From NCBI GenBank assembly GCA_019155185.1, contig CM032802.1, forward strand, positions 5,556,501-5,620,500: 64,000 bases of DNA, in the 5' to 3' direction. This document shows, in pieces, positions 1 through 12,500 of this stretch. The notes under the pieces were generated by a model, which had not been told where the DNA came from, ran no database searches, and saw only the letters and a list, made by a program, of their open reading frames with translations. The position numbers were made by a program, and so were the translations under genes. Within the stretch, counting starts at the first letter, position 1. Every line of letters begins with the position of its first letter. Origin of the DNA: Beaufortia kweichowensis (taxonomy: Eukaryota; Chordata; Actinopteri; Cypriniformes; Gastromyzontidae).

Positions 1-182
1 TTTACATATTAGGATGATGTAGTGACCATAGATGTAGGTAATCATATTTTGTGTGTTTATTTTTAGTTACATCACCCAGCCCTACAATTGGCACAATGTA
101 TCCGAGCTTGTCATAAAAGCTAATTTTCGAACATTTCACGACTATTGGTAACCTCTGTTTCTTCATGTTCTGCTCAATACAG

Positions 183-3100
183 GAAGGGCAAAGGGAAGCC
201 CAATGGAAAGAAGCCGCCCACCGAAGAGAAAAAACATTACCTGGATGCAGAGTACACCAAAGTAAGAGTCGTCGATTTTGACCTCAAGGAGCTGGTGGTG
301 TTACCGAGGGAGATCGACCTGAACGAATGGCTCGCCAGCAACAGTAGGTGTCTCTCTTGATGCCATATGAAATTTACAATTTGTAGTTTGTTTTTACTGC
401 TCTTTAAAGCTCCTGTTGCACTTTAGTTGGTTCAAAAACATTAAAAAAATTAACAGCACTGGAATTTACTTGAAACAAGCCTCCATATTCATCCTTTTAT
501 GGCGAATGGAAATGGAGGAATGGAAACAAACTCTCCACGACTCAGATTTAGATGCTTTGTAAATTTGTCATGTTGTGGGTGGTTCGTTGTTGCTAGTGTG
601 GGAAAAAGTTGTAAGGTTATTTAATCTTGTTGTGTCTAGTTTTGGGTGGTGTTTTGAAAACATCCCTTCTTTCCATCATAGAGATTGCCTGACATCACCT
701 CAGAGTTACATAATTGTATGATTAAAATAAGTGTAAAATAACATTCCAGAGCCCAGGAATCAGACCATTGTTTGCATTTCCCTCGATTTTATCTTGAAAG
801 AAAGCATATGTGCGGCGTGCTAGCTAGAAGCTGTAAAATATCGGTTAATTTAGGAAACTTGAATACTCTCGCAATGCCCCAAACACTTATTAAACCAAAA
901 TACTGCCTTTTATGGCTAATTCAAGTAGTTTATATAAATTCAGTTCACTTTATAGTGTCATCTTTAATGTGTTCCGTCTGAAGTTATTTCATGTTGGTTG
1001 CCCTATTTATTCCACTAATAGAAAGTACTTACAGATGAAATATATACAATATTTGTTACCAGTTAAACATTTTCAAGGTGTTTTTCATAAAACTGGTGCC
1101 CTTTTCATTTTAACATTTTTGTGAGAGTTCACACATTCATTTGGATGTTTTCCCATAATCAACACAATTATACGGTACAAGCATACAACTTGAAATTATA
1201 TAAATATTATAGTATATTTATATTTATACATTAATATGCATGTCAGTATAAAACAAAATATACAATATTTATGATCATTTTTCAGATGTGTATAATCATT
1301 CCAAGATAGCTGAGTATTATAATGGCATGTCTTTGTGTCTCTCCAGCCACGACTTTCTTCAATCTCATCAACCTACAGTACAGCACAATCTCAGAGTTCT
1401 GCACGGGCGAAACGTGTCCTGCAATGACGGCCTGCAATACGTAAGTAGTGAAGATGTGTGATTTATTATTCATCCTGGCTTTGTTATCCATTATTAAGCC
1501 TGCAGACTCACTGAAAGGTGCAGAGCGGCAACTCGACACTATCCTTGGACAGGTGACTCTCAGGGGTCATGATCTGAGGCTGAGGTCACGACCCGCGGTC
1601 GTGTTTGACCTTAGGAAGACGAGGCGAGATGTGTCATGTTTTTTTTTTTTTGCTTAGGCTGGAAATGTCAGGAGTATTAATGCAGAATAGTTTTAGATTT
1701 TTAGTATTTTATTTTTTATATGATTGAAGCGTCTTTATAGTGGCACTAAAAGACTGTCATGATGATTTGGTTTATGATAAGGTTTGTGAAGTGGGTCACG
1801 TGAGGACTAATGGGAAAAAGCAGGAACTGACACTAAATAACAGCAAATAGCTGTAATGTGTCATATATATCCTGCTTCAACCAGGATGCTTTGACAGACG
1901 GTTTGGTTAATGAACAACCACAGTACTGAAAGCATGTCAAGCTGGTGTTGTGAACTCACTGTGACACTCAGATCTTTCCACCAATCATCTGCTCTTTAGC
2001 ATGTCTGCAGATTATTTTGCCGTTGAGAAAATAATCATTGTTTAAATAAACTGTGGTGCAATGCTAGGATGTTGTGGGTGGTTTATAAGCCATTGCTGCC
2101 TAGTTACTAGGGTGTTCAGAGTGGTTGATAGATGGTTATTTACTGCCCCAAGACACCACACCCTCAAGTTTTTATTATAATCTGCTTCCTAGATATGTCT
2201 TGGATCTCTCTTTTATTGTAAATATTTGGTGACAAATTATGAGTCTGAACAGTAATCACACTCTTTTTCTGCATAAGCTATAGATTTAATTAATGCCAAA
2301 GATTAATACTTAAGCATTCAGCTTTGATTCTTTGAAGAACAAAATAAAACCGAGTGTGTCTGTATCTCTAATAATATTTTTCTTCCTCAGGACATACTAC
2401 TGGTATGATGAAAAAGGGAAAAAGACGAAATGCACAGCGCCGCAGTACGTGGACTTTGTCATGAGCTCAGTTCAGAAGCTTGTGACAGATGAGGACATCT
2501 TTCCCACGAAATATGGTGAGACTTTATTTCCACCTAGTGGAAGAATGTGTAAACTGCATGACTGAAGTGGAAGTTTTTTTGTTTATATAACACACATCTT
2601 AACTTGATTATATGTATAAAGACTAACATGTTTTCACATGTCAAATCAGTCATGTAAATTAATATCCTAAGTTGTGAGGTAAATAATATAATGTATACAT
2701 AAGTTTCTTTTGTAACTATAATTATTTCAATGTATGGCTAGATTGTCTTTTAAAGTCCATTGGTGTCCTATATAAAAAATACTTAAAAAAGTTTAATAAT
2801 TGGTTAAAATATATTATACAGGGTACCCTGTATAACATAATGCTGTTGTATTTAGTGAAACAATGTTAATGTTTACACATTATAAATTCAGCGTGCATCA
2901 CTTCACAGTTTTTTATCTTCTCTGTGCAGGTAAAGAATTCCCCAACACATTCGACTCACTGGTAAAAAAAATCTGCAAGTATCTCTTCCACGTGCTGGCC
3001 CACATCTACTGGTCCCACTACAAGGAAACGGTGGCGATGGACCTGCACGGACATCTGAACACACTGTACACACATTTCATCGTTTTTATAAGGGAATTCA

Positions 3101-3201
3101 ATCTGATGGACCCCAAGGAGACATCCATAATGGACGACCTGACGGAGGCCCTCTGCACCCCGCTTCCCCCTCAGCCACAGAACCACGTGACAGAGAGATG
3201 A
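183..3201 (+). CDS. mob2: MOB kinase activator 2 (last four coding exons; 5' partial)
   Basis: Coding exons are 183-343, 1347-1440, 2391-2515 and 2930-3201, with AG/GT borders and phases that join cleanly; the stop is TGA at 3199-3201. The first coding exon is outside the window. The spliced protein has the MOB-family core: ELVVLPREIDLNEWLAS, then EFCTGETC (zinc-ligand cysteines), YYWYDEKGKK, CTAPQYVDFVMSSVQK, FPTKYGKEFP, then HVLAHIYWSHY (zinc-ligand histidines) and HLNTLYTHF. The PNGKKPPTEEKKHYLD start and the C-terminal QNHVTER match MOB2 rather than MOB1 or MOB3. MOB2 is known to bind NDR1/2 (STK38/STK38L) kinases and compete with MOB1, acting in cell shape, neurite growth and DNA-damage responses. 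About 217 residues are visible, against roughly 237 in the human protein. Which teleost duplicate (a or b) this is cannot be decided here. Confidence 0.93.
2061..2150. repeat. GTTGCTAGG-type degenerate fish repeat in mob2 intron
   Basis: The stretch contains variants of the GGTGGTT and GCTAGGGTGTTC words that recur in a widespread teleost low-complexity repeat. A weaker relative (GTTGTGGGTGGTT, GTTGCTAGTG) lies at about 570-650 in the preceding intron. Identification is by recalled consensus only. Confidence 0.4.
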
Positions 3202-3776
3202 GACCCAGGGTCACGCTCTCTGCACCTGCCAAGACGGGGTTCACCTTTCCCCATACCAGGGAGGTGAGAAGGACTACACCAGTCACAATGCTGCTGGGAC
3301 TCATAGACCTTCCACCCTTCCAGAAAACATTGTTCTCTTTAGGACCCAGTAAGGAGTGGTCAGCCAGGCCTGCAGGGGGCAGCACTTTCTGAATGACCTC
3401 AGTATGTCTGCCCTATCTGTGAGCCTAACCCTTTAACCAAGAAGAACTCAATTAATTTCTTTCTAGCCTTTTTGATTTTGTTTTTTTAGTTTGGTTTCCT
3501 TCCCTTTCATTCATTGAAAAAAGGACGTTTTGTGATTTACTTTGCGTCTTCCCTCATGTTCTCACCCGTAGGACAAAAAGTACCCAACCCTTTACCCTTA
3601 TGAGCGTTTGATGTTAGTTTAACACAAAGATGCTAGATTTATCTTAACATAGCAGCACTTTTCCCCTCTTGGTTCGTATAAGGGTGAGATGTTGGCCTGG
3701 TTCTTCAGAGCCTCATGTATGGTATAAAGGTTTCTTTTTATTTTATAGGGTAAAAGGGGTGTGCGTGTGTCTGTTT

Positions 3777-3800
3777 GTGTGTGTGTGTGTGTGTGTGTGT
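3777..3800. repeat. (GT)12 microsatellite
   Basis: A pure dinucleotide run inside the inferred mob2 3' UTR, preceded by an imperfect GT-rich stretch from about 3757. Confidence 0.95.
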
Positions 3801-4623
3801 TAAATGCTTTTGCACTCAGGAACTGAGAGAGCTGTCAATGCTACCTGCTTACCCATAAGCCTCTCAGTGTCACTTTACTCAACCTAAAGCAATCCCATCA
3901 GCCCACAGGTCAACGGCCATATACTTACTTATACACGGGATAGAAGTCTATCTATTGCATATTAGCATGCTAACCACTGTAGAGGAGATGGTCTTGGGTC
4001 ATTCTCCGTAAAACAGAGGTGCAAGTGACCCTACTAGAGACTTACCTAAAAATTAGGCCAACGTTTTGATTCTACTTAGGGAGCATGATGGCTTCAGGAC
4101 CTGGGTTCATGTGGGTGACAAAGACATTTGTGTTGTCTGCTAAAATTGAAGCATTTGTAACACAGGCTCTGAAAGCCACATGCCCCGTTCAAATGTCCAA
4201 AACGTTTTGAAGAGTAAAGTGTCTTGGGTGCAGTAGAACGCAGGATAACATGGGCTTGTAATCATGTCTAGACTTACTATGAAAAGACAATTTCTGAATG
4301 GAAAAGAATGTAAACTTAGTCTCTATGTTATTGATCGCAAAGATTATTATCTTGGAGTGACTGAGAGAGCGAGACAAAGCGTGCAAGACAGAGCAAAAGA
4401 TGTTTTAGTTCACCCTTCATCACTGTTGAAAGAGTGTTCTGCTAGGCTGACCTCTTTGTGAGAAGATTGGACCTTTTTTCCTTTTAATTTATTTCTTCTT
4501 TTGTCCATTTTGGTTTTAGTTGACATTTTTCAGGGCTCCTCAGTTCTGGCTTTTGTTTTATGTATTTTAATAATACTTAAGTTAAAAGCGATTTAATATT
4601 TTAAGCTCTGCAAATTATAACCT

Positions 4624-4629
4624 AATAAA
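4624..4629 (+). terminator. mob2: putative mob2 poly(A) signal
   Basis: An AATAAA hexamer sits about 1.4 kb after the mob2 stop, in an A/T-rich setting with T-rich sequence downstream. A later AATAAA-like run near 4707 is an alternative. Confidence 0.5.
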
Positions 4630-4640
4630 ATATTTAAAAG

Positions 4641-5025
4641 TCACAAAAAAGGTATTCTTGTTTGTGGTATTATTTTCATTAAAGAAATCAAGGTGTTTAA
4701 AAAATAAATAAGTCACAATTACTACAATTTCATTAGTTGTAAGTGTTATAACTTTGCAAGTACTGTAGCTGAAAACATGTTTTTTTTTTTGCTAGTTTTC
4801 TGATTTGACTAGTTTTCAAATAGTTTTGGAGTGGAAGGTGATCCTCAATGCTTTCTTTTTTTTTCTTACAATCTAGAGCTCTCATAAACAAAGGTGTGAT
4901 TTCAATAGGCCATCTCTTAGTCTCTCTAGTAATATATGTCAGGTAAGAGGGACTTCTACATCAAGTTTAGACAGTTCATTTAAGTCTTTCTACAGATTAA
5001 CACTATATTATATATAATTTATAAG
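4641..5025. other. short gap between convergent mob2 and abcc8 3' ends
   Basis: About 0.4 kb of AT-rich sequence with poly-T and poly-A runs separates the putative poly(A) signals of the two converging genes. No ORF, RNA gene or repeat family was recognised. Confidence 0.5.
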
Positions 5026-5031
5026 TTTATT
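5026..5031 (-). terminator. abcc8: putative abcc8 poly(A) signal
   Basis: TTTATT on the + strand reads AATAAA on the - strand, about 90 bases after the abcc8 stop codon, giving a very short 3' UTR. It is the first good hexamer in that direction. Confidence 0.5.
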
Positions 5032-5120
5032 ATTTTACAATGTGTGTATTATACAAATATTATACAAGCCATATAAAAGCACATAGCCCAGATTATATAT
5101 GATGAGTCCATTCAAACATC

Positions 5121-6525
5121 TCATTTGTCTGCTCTGACAAATGCAGAGAAAACACTGTCCTTCTGCTCCAATAAGACATCAGGTTCATCATATTCCAGAA
5201 TGGCACCATGCTTCATCACAATCACCACGTCTGAGCCCAGGATGGTGTGAACGCGATGCTGTGGAACATGAGAAGACATCCATTACCCTCACAGACTGCA
5301 ATGAGTCTTTAGATGCATCACAAACCCTCACAATCTATCAAAATATAATTGTTGTAAAAATACAAATGTGTTCTGAAAGATTGATGTTAAAATGTTAAAA
5401 TACTGTATTTTATTCCATTTTATTTATTCTTTATCTTTATTCTTTACACTACACATACGAGAAAAATGTATATACTCACTGCTATGGTGACCACAGTTCT
5501 ATCAGCAAAAGCAGTCATGACCACTTTCTGCAGAATACTTTCCTGTAAGAGCACAGAAAGATCGAGATTAGGTCAATTTAATGTAAAAAATTTAAATACT
5601 TTGTTGTTCTTACCGTGGCCATATCAATAGAGGCTGTAGCTTCATCCATTATAAGAATGCTGCTCTTTCTCACGAAGGCTCGGGCCAGACAGAAGAGCTG
5701 TCTCTGTCCCTGACTGAAATTCTCTCCTCCCTCTGTAACCATAGCATCTGTAGACCAGACAGAATATTTGTTGAAAACAACGGACCCTTCTTATATAAAT
5801 TATATAATTTAAAAAAAAATCTAGCGCACCTAATCCGCCAGGTAAAGCTTTAACAACAGGCATTAGCTGAGCAATTTCAAGAGCTTCCCAAAGCATTTCA
5901 TCTGTGGCCTTTCTCTCCGGATCCAGGTTAAACCTAAGAGAACAACACCAAAATCTGTAAATCCTTGTCAGGGTCTAAACAAGTACACACATGGTTCTCT
6001 AATATTTAATGTGATGTATTACACTATTTCTATAAATGCCTTACCGAATCGTTCCACTAAACAAAATGGGATCCTGCAGAATGATGGAAAACTTTGATCG
6101 TAGAGTTTGAAGAGGCAGCTTGGCAATATCAATACCCTCTATGATAATTTGCCCTAAGAGGAAGAAAAACGTGTGAAAACTGAAAAGCACATGAACATGA
6201 TGAGTCTTGTCATTTTGAAATATCCTGTTACCCTCAAACGTGTCCACCATTCTGAAGAGTGCCAAGGAAAAGGATGACTTTCCACTTCCCGTCCTGCCAC
6301 AAATTCCCACCTAAAAATATCATGCAGACATTATTCAATAAGAATTACAAGATCTACGTATTTTACGTATCACCACTGAAATTCTGTGTAATACCTTTTG
6401 TCCTGGTTTAATGTGAGCATTGACATGTCTCAGAACAGGTTTTAAGTTGCTGTCATAGCGCACACTCAGATTCTTGATCTGGATCTCTCCATATTTTGGC
6501 CATCCTGCAGGAACCTGAGCTGGAG
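5121..6525 (-). CDS. abcc8: abcc8 exons 33-39: NBD2 and C-terminus
   Basis: Exons on the - strand: 6525-6395, 6310-6232, 6153-6045, 5933-5830, 5747-5614, 5542-5480, 5258-5121 (residues 1321-1572). NBD2 motifs in order: IQIKNLSVRYDSNLKPVLRH, Walker A GRTGSGKSS (Lys1375), LPLQTLRSKFSIILQDPILF with the Q-loop Gln, LWEALEIAQLM, the degenerate SUR-type signature FSQGQRQLF (1472 onward), Walker B ILIMDEATASID with catalytic Glu1497, and the H-loop TIAHRVHTIL. This is the hydrolysis-competent, MgADP-sensing half of SUR1. The C-terminus FSAFVRADK closes the SUR fold; the stop is TGA at 5123-5121. Confidence 0.94.
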
Positions 6526-9500
6526 CTGAAATCACATACATCACATTCAATCTGATGATAAAAGCATTATATACACAATGTAATATTATAATATTGGTTA
6601 ATACATTTTTAAATAGTTAGAAATGCTGTTAAAATTGCACATTTTATTGAATATGAACATATTATAAAAAGTTCCAACAGTAAATCTGGATTTTACAAGA
6701 CATTTTCATTCATTAATGATTAAAAACATTTTGTGGAGAATGAACAAGTACCAGTATAATTAGGGCTTTGACCTAGTAATATTTTATTCAGAGCATCAGC
6801 ATCTCGTGCCTCTTTTTAAAGCAAGCGATTCACAACATTTGCGATTCACGCGTGTGAGTTGATTCTTTTAAAAGAATCGTTTATATGGCTAAACTGTCTG
6901 AATCAGTTCACGATTCAGTCCGAATCATTAGGACACTCCCGCTTCTGTTTGAATCGGCTTCTCACGCCTGTAAACAGTAACTGTATACTTTATAACATGT
7001 ATATTAAAGCCAGCGTTGGATATAAAGTAACAATGACCTACAATACAGCAAACACGGCATTTAAATGCTTGCAATCGTTTGTCAGTGATGAAGTTATCGA
7101 GTTTACTATCCGCTCGTGCTGCAGATTAACGACTCCTGAGGTAAACACATGATACAACCAAACACTTTACAGTACACATACACGTTTATAATATGAAATA
7201 CTACCTCACAATTATTATGCTTTTTACACATAAAGAATATATGTAAACATGAATATGAAACGAGAATTATAAAGTACCCTGATGCATATAATGTTTCCAT
7301 TTGATACACACTTTGACACAGTAGGTTTATGAAAAATGTTAAGAAAATTAAAATGTCTCTTTTATGTTTTTTGCTTCTGGTTTTTGCATTCTAATTTACA
7401 GAAAGTATGTTGCCTCTTAAAAATGTTTTTTGTCACATAACACATTATAACATAATTACATTTTTACAAAAGCTTGTGCATAGTCTAATATTTGTCTAGA
7501 CTCTATATAAAGTTCAATACATACATTTACATCCATAATACTAGAATTTTTAAGATTTTATTTAGGCATAAAGAAACTTAAAAAAGAACCCTGATTATAT
7601 TTTAATGACTTTATATAAATAATGAATATCACTTTGAACTTACCAAATATTTCTATTGTATATTAATGTGTGTCTGCAGTACTTTTACTCTAGTACCACT
7701 ACTCTTTTTTTCTCCCCAGCTGTGTAGCTGTGAATCATTCATCATTCACTCACTTATGAGTCCGTCGTAGTTCTCCGGCTGTGTGTGTAACAGACTGTCG
7801 ACTCTCTTCACACAGCCCAGCTGCACCTCCATGTCTGCCAGATTACGCACAATCCAGTTCAGGTAGTTTGACACCTGCACAGATATCAGTGAAAGACTCT
7901 TCATCATCTGCACACACACTCTTAAGCACCTTGGCAGACAGGTGTGTGGATTGTTTATGTATATAGTTTACCATAAGCGCGTAAGTGAGTCCCAGCCCGA
8001 CCAGTCCTGCTGAAAGCTGTCTGTATAATGCATTGCTTATAGATGCCACAGCGGCTATTAGCACCACAAATGCCCCAATGTACTCCTGCAGAATAATACA
8101 AAGAAATACATAAACATTTATTTTATTAACATTTATTAGATTTTATTATGTATGAAACATTTTTTAAATAATATAAAAACCTACATATTTAGATCGAGTA
8201 TAACATCAAATGCAAATTTTAGGATTACAATTAACACTGCATACAAATGTAAGTGTACTGTATGTTACATATAATATTTTGATTATACAATGTACGTGAC
8301 TAAAAAGATGCATTCAGAGAAATTTTATTACCATGCGAACCTCCAGCCAGCGATTGGCTGCCGTGAGGAAGAGGGAGGAGATGTTATTTGCATCAGTGTA
8401 TTCAAGCAGTTTCTTCTTAAACCTCTGTTCATGCCTGAGATAAAAATAACAAAAATGGAATCAACATCCAGTCAGAATGCTGCAACAGTCTGTCACATCA
8501 ATGCAGGACATAATTTGGCCTAACACATTAAACATGTCTCTCAATGTGTTTTTTTACCTGTAAGCTCTGATTGTGGTAAGTCCCTCTATTGTCTGTGAGT
8601 AATGAGACAGTAGAGGCATCTCAGTGCTGTCCTCCAACTCTTGCAGATCTCTGCACAGACACAGGAAACACATCACGTGCATTTACAGACTGATATTGTT
8701 TCATTAACAACAGAAGCTAAATAATAACACAAATAGAGAAAAGAAAACAAATGAATTACCAAAATATGTTTGGGTGTATTTGAAGGACTAACCTAGACGC
8801 CACCCTGAAATACTTTTGAATGAAGTAACAGGCAATAGCCAATGGCAGTAGCGCAATGAGAAATACAGGCGTGACATAAGAGATCACGCCAACTGCAGAC
8901 ACACACAGCAGCGTGGAGCGACTCAAACACTCCATTGTGACGGGAATATGCTGAAATATAAGGACAGTAAAGGACAGTTTCACAGAAGGGACATTGTAAA
9001 AGTAATATTTCATAAATGCAGTAATATAGATTATAATATAACATTCACGCGTCTCTTATCTACCTGATCAATTGTGTTGGTATCAGTTGAGAACCTGTTC
9101 AGAATGTTTCCTAGAGGAGTCGTTTCAAATACCCTATAGAAATAAAAATCACAACAGTAAATGTTGTCCATCTAGTCTCTGAATTTCACTTTTAACTGTG
9201 TGGTCAAACTGCTCCCACACACAGACCTCATGGGTGCGAGGACGATGATGCGCAGGAGGCTGCAGTGCAGTTCTCTGGCCACGCGCAGACCCGTCCATTC
9301 CACTGTCAGAGACGTGACCAGACACAGGATGATAGCCAGAGCGCACAACACGCAGAACACCTGCAGGTATGAGGAATGACTGAACTCACAGTCCTGAGAG
9401 AGAGAGAGAGAGAGAGAGACAGACAAAGACAAACAATAAAACAAAATCAAATGTCACATCAAAAATATCAGCTTATTAGCTTATTAGTTTCAATACTCTT

Positions 9501-12500
9501 AAGGAATGTTTTATTTAAATGCTTATGTTTTCAAAAAGTGTTTTCTTATTATATGACCTCTTAAGCAATTTAAATGAATAGAAATCTCCCCAGTGACATC
9601 AGGAAATTATGCGATATCATTACTGTATTCATTGCTACTAACAAAAAGGCACTTCTATCAACAATAATAATCCAGCAATGAATTCAGAGTGTTTGTAGTG
9701 GACTCTAAATCTACTGGGACATTTACTGAGGTGGACACAGCTGTGTGTAGACCCCTGAGGGTAAATGCTTACGTGTGTGTGTGTGCGCATGTGTTAAAGC
9801 CTGTATGACAATGTGTGTGACACTTTGGATTTATACCATAAAAGCGTTGTAGATATACTCTTACTTTGTTTCCTGTCTCGTGTATTCTCTCACCTGTGTT
9901 CCAGTACAGTTCCTCTCTGCACTTTCCATCTGTGCTGCTATGACGTGTGATGTCCAGTGAGCGAGCCAGAAGTCTGTGGCGACCATGAGGGAGTGTTTGG
10001 TGAGCTGAGAGAGAACCAGCAGAGGAAGCAGTAAGAGGCCGGCGGCTCTCAGGTATGTCGCAAATGAGCTCCAGGGAATGTTGGTCCTGTGACGGCGCTC
10101 CGCCTTGAGGCTGTCCTCGTCTGTGGTAGTAGAGCTGTCTGCGAATACAATAATAAGGCATTCAATCTCATTCTGGAAAAGGTTAAGCAGATTTGAGCCT
10201 GACACTCAGATCAGCCGGAATAAACCAACTATTCAATTATTTAAAGGTGAAGTGTGTAATTTCTGTTCTGCTGTAGTGACACCACACAGAATTGCTGAGT
10301 GATGTGACTGTATGTACAATACATCATAACAAATTGTCTCAACCAATAGGGGTGGGACACTGTTTGTCCAAACGATGATACGTTTTTGCTTAATGCCTGG
10401 AGTGGCACAATTAATACTTGTAAGGATCAAATTTTAATCTGAGATACAGTGGGTATCTCAGTGTTTTGCATGCAGTAAATATTGCCATTGATTGATCCAG
10501 CAGAGGTAACTTCATTCAGACAGATCTGTAGACACGTATAGTAAATACAGTAATATTATTACTTTAATGTGCTCATGCATGGCTTTACAGGAAAAAGGTG
10601 CAGTTTTTCTGCTGGTGGTTCATGCATTTCATGCCTGTAAGACTTTGTACAGGATTGTGCAGTATGATACAGCATGTTATCACAAGCATTGGAAATAACT
10701 GCAGGATAGCTCTAATTCCAGATGTTAATTGTTATCTAATGGGATAACAGTAGCCTAACCTGGATTTAAAAGGGTAAAAAGCACTATGGCTTTATGGTCA
10801 ATGTATTATGTAACTCGTTGAATGGTACTCGGAGTGAGAAAGCACTATTTGCTTGTAAGAGTGGAGAATATGAGATCCCTTAACATCCCCAGGGCTGCAT
10901 GCATGCAAACACGTTATTCAAAAAGAATCATGCCATTTAATCCAGACCTTTTACTTCACTAACATTAACGTCAGTGGCTGGGTAAAGCACACAAGTCCAC
11001 ACGGGGAAGCCATCATAGATATGAAGATAAGAACATTAGAGATCACACTCATGCTGTAATTATATGATACAGTGACAGATAGATTGTAACAAGGTGAAAT
11101 ACTCTTTCTGATGTAACAGGATTATAAACTATCATTTGGTAAAAGGATTATACAGCATGAATCTCAACAGCCAATATTTCTACTGCAGTATAATTCAAAA
11201 CAATTAGTTGAAGGAATCTCTATTATTTATCAATGGAATAAGATGTATTACCTTCATCCTCATCCTCTGTGGCCAGAGTATCTCTAGAGTACATGGCCCT
11301 CCTGAAACTCTTTCTCTTCAGTTCTGTGCTGTTTTCCTGTAAAGATGTTTCAGCACGTTATGAATACATGACCACTGCTGTATTCCTTACATAGACTTTC
11401 TAAAAAAGTTAAATTTTACTTTTTGTCTGTTCATTAGTGTTATCCACTGTTTAAACAGTTCAGGCTCGGCACACTGGATGTCCTTTAAGCTCCCTTGTGT
11501 TTGCACTGTCCCATCCCGCATAGCTATAATCTAAGGGATTGTAATAATTGAAGCATAAAATAATTAAAGGGCAAGAAATGCTATGAGGGTTCCCAAAGCT
11601 CACTAGGTAAATGATGAAATTTGGTTCGATTTCTAGGAATAGATAGACTTTTAAAATGTTTTTCTTGCATGCACTTTATTGTGTCATAATACATGGTCAA
11701 TGCAAATATAGCATAAGCAAATATAATATACTAAGTATGCATGTATTTATTTAGCAGGTACTTGCAAAGCAGCTACAGAAGACTAGATTTTATTTAAAAT
11801 TATAAGCACAGTGTTAGAAATCATCTCACCCAGTCTGCGTTGGGTAAGTACTGCAGTTTGTGTGTAACCAGCACAACAGTCCTCTTTTCCTGCCGAAGGA
11901 ACTTGAGAATTCCTTCATGCATGAGGTGATCACTGAGATGAATGTCCAGAGCTGAAAATGGGTCGTCCTAGAAGTAACAATGATGGGATGTTGACTGATT
12001 TTTATTATGTTGGAGTGTAATACTTTAGATGCAGAGTCTGCATTTGGCCGAACTCACCAGGAAAACCACATTGGTTTGCTGGTACAGAGCTCGAGCTATG
12101 CTGATTCGTTGGCGCTGGCCTCCAGAGAGAATGATGCCCTGCGGCGAGAAATACAACTAATGACTATATCAGACACATTTAACAAAGCAGCAGAAAGACT
12201 AGCTTATTCAGATGATGCTGTAATACATAAGTACATATAAGATACATGTGACATGGAAGAGATCTAGACAGACGTACCCTTTCTCCAATCACTGTTTGGT
12301 CACCTTGTGGTAGTGTAACGATATCTGGCTGTAGCTGGCAGACTTCGATGACTTCTTTATATCTGAGGAGAGATGCATACAGTATTATTATAAAGTGACA
12401 AAATTGATTATTATATATTGATTATTATAAGAAGTGGTTTGTTGTATACCTTATAAAAACGTGTGCTCACCCAAGGTATTATACTATATAAAGCATGCAT

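Larger units (their letters stand above)
3202..4640 (+). other. mob2: mob2 3' UTR (inferred extent)
   Basis: The sequence follows the mob2 stop without a further recognisable exon and runs to an AATAAA at 4624-4629. It holds a GT microsatellite at about 3777-3800 and otherwise non-repetitive AT-rich sequence. The extent is inferred from the first good poly(A) signal; no transcript data were available. Confidence 0.55.
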
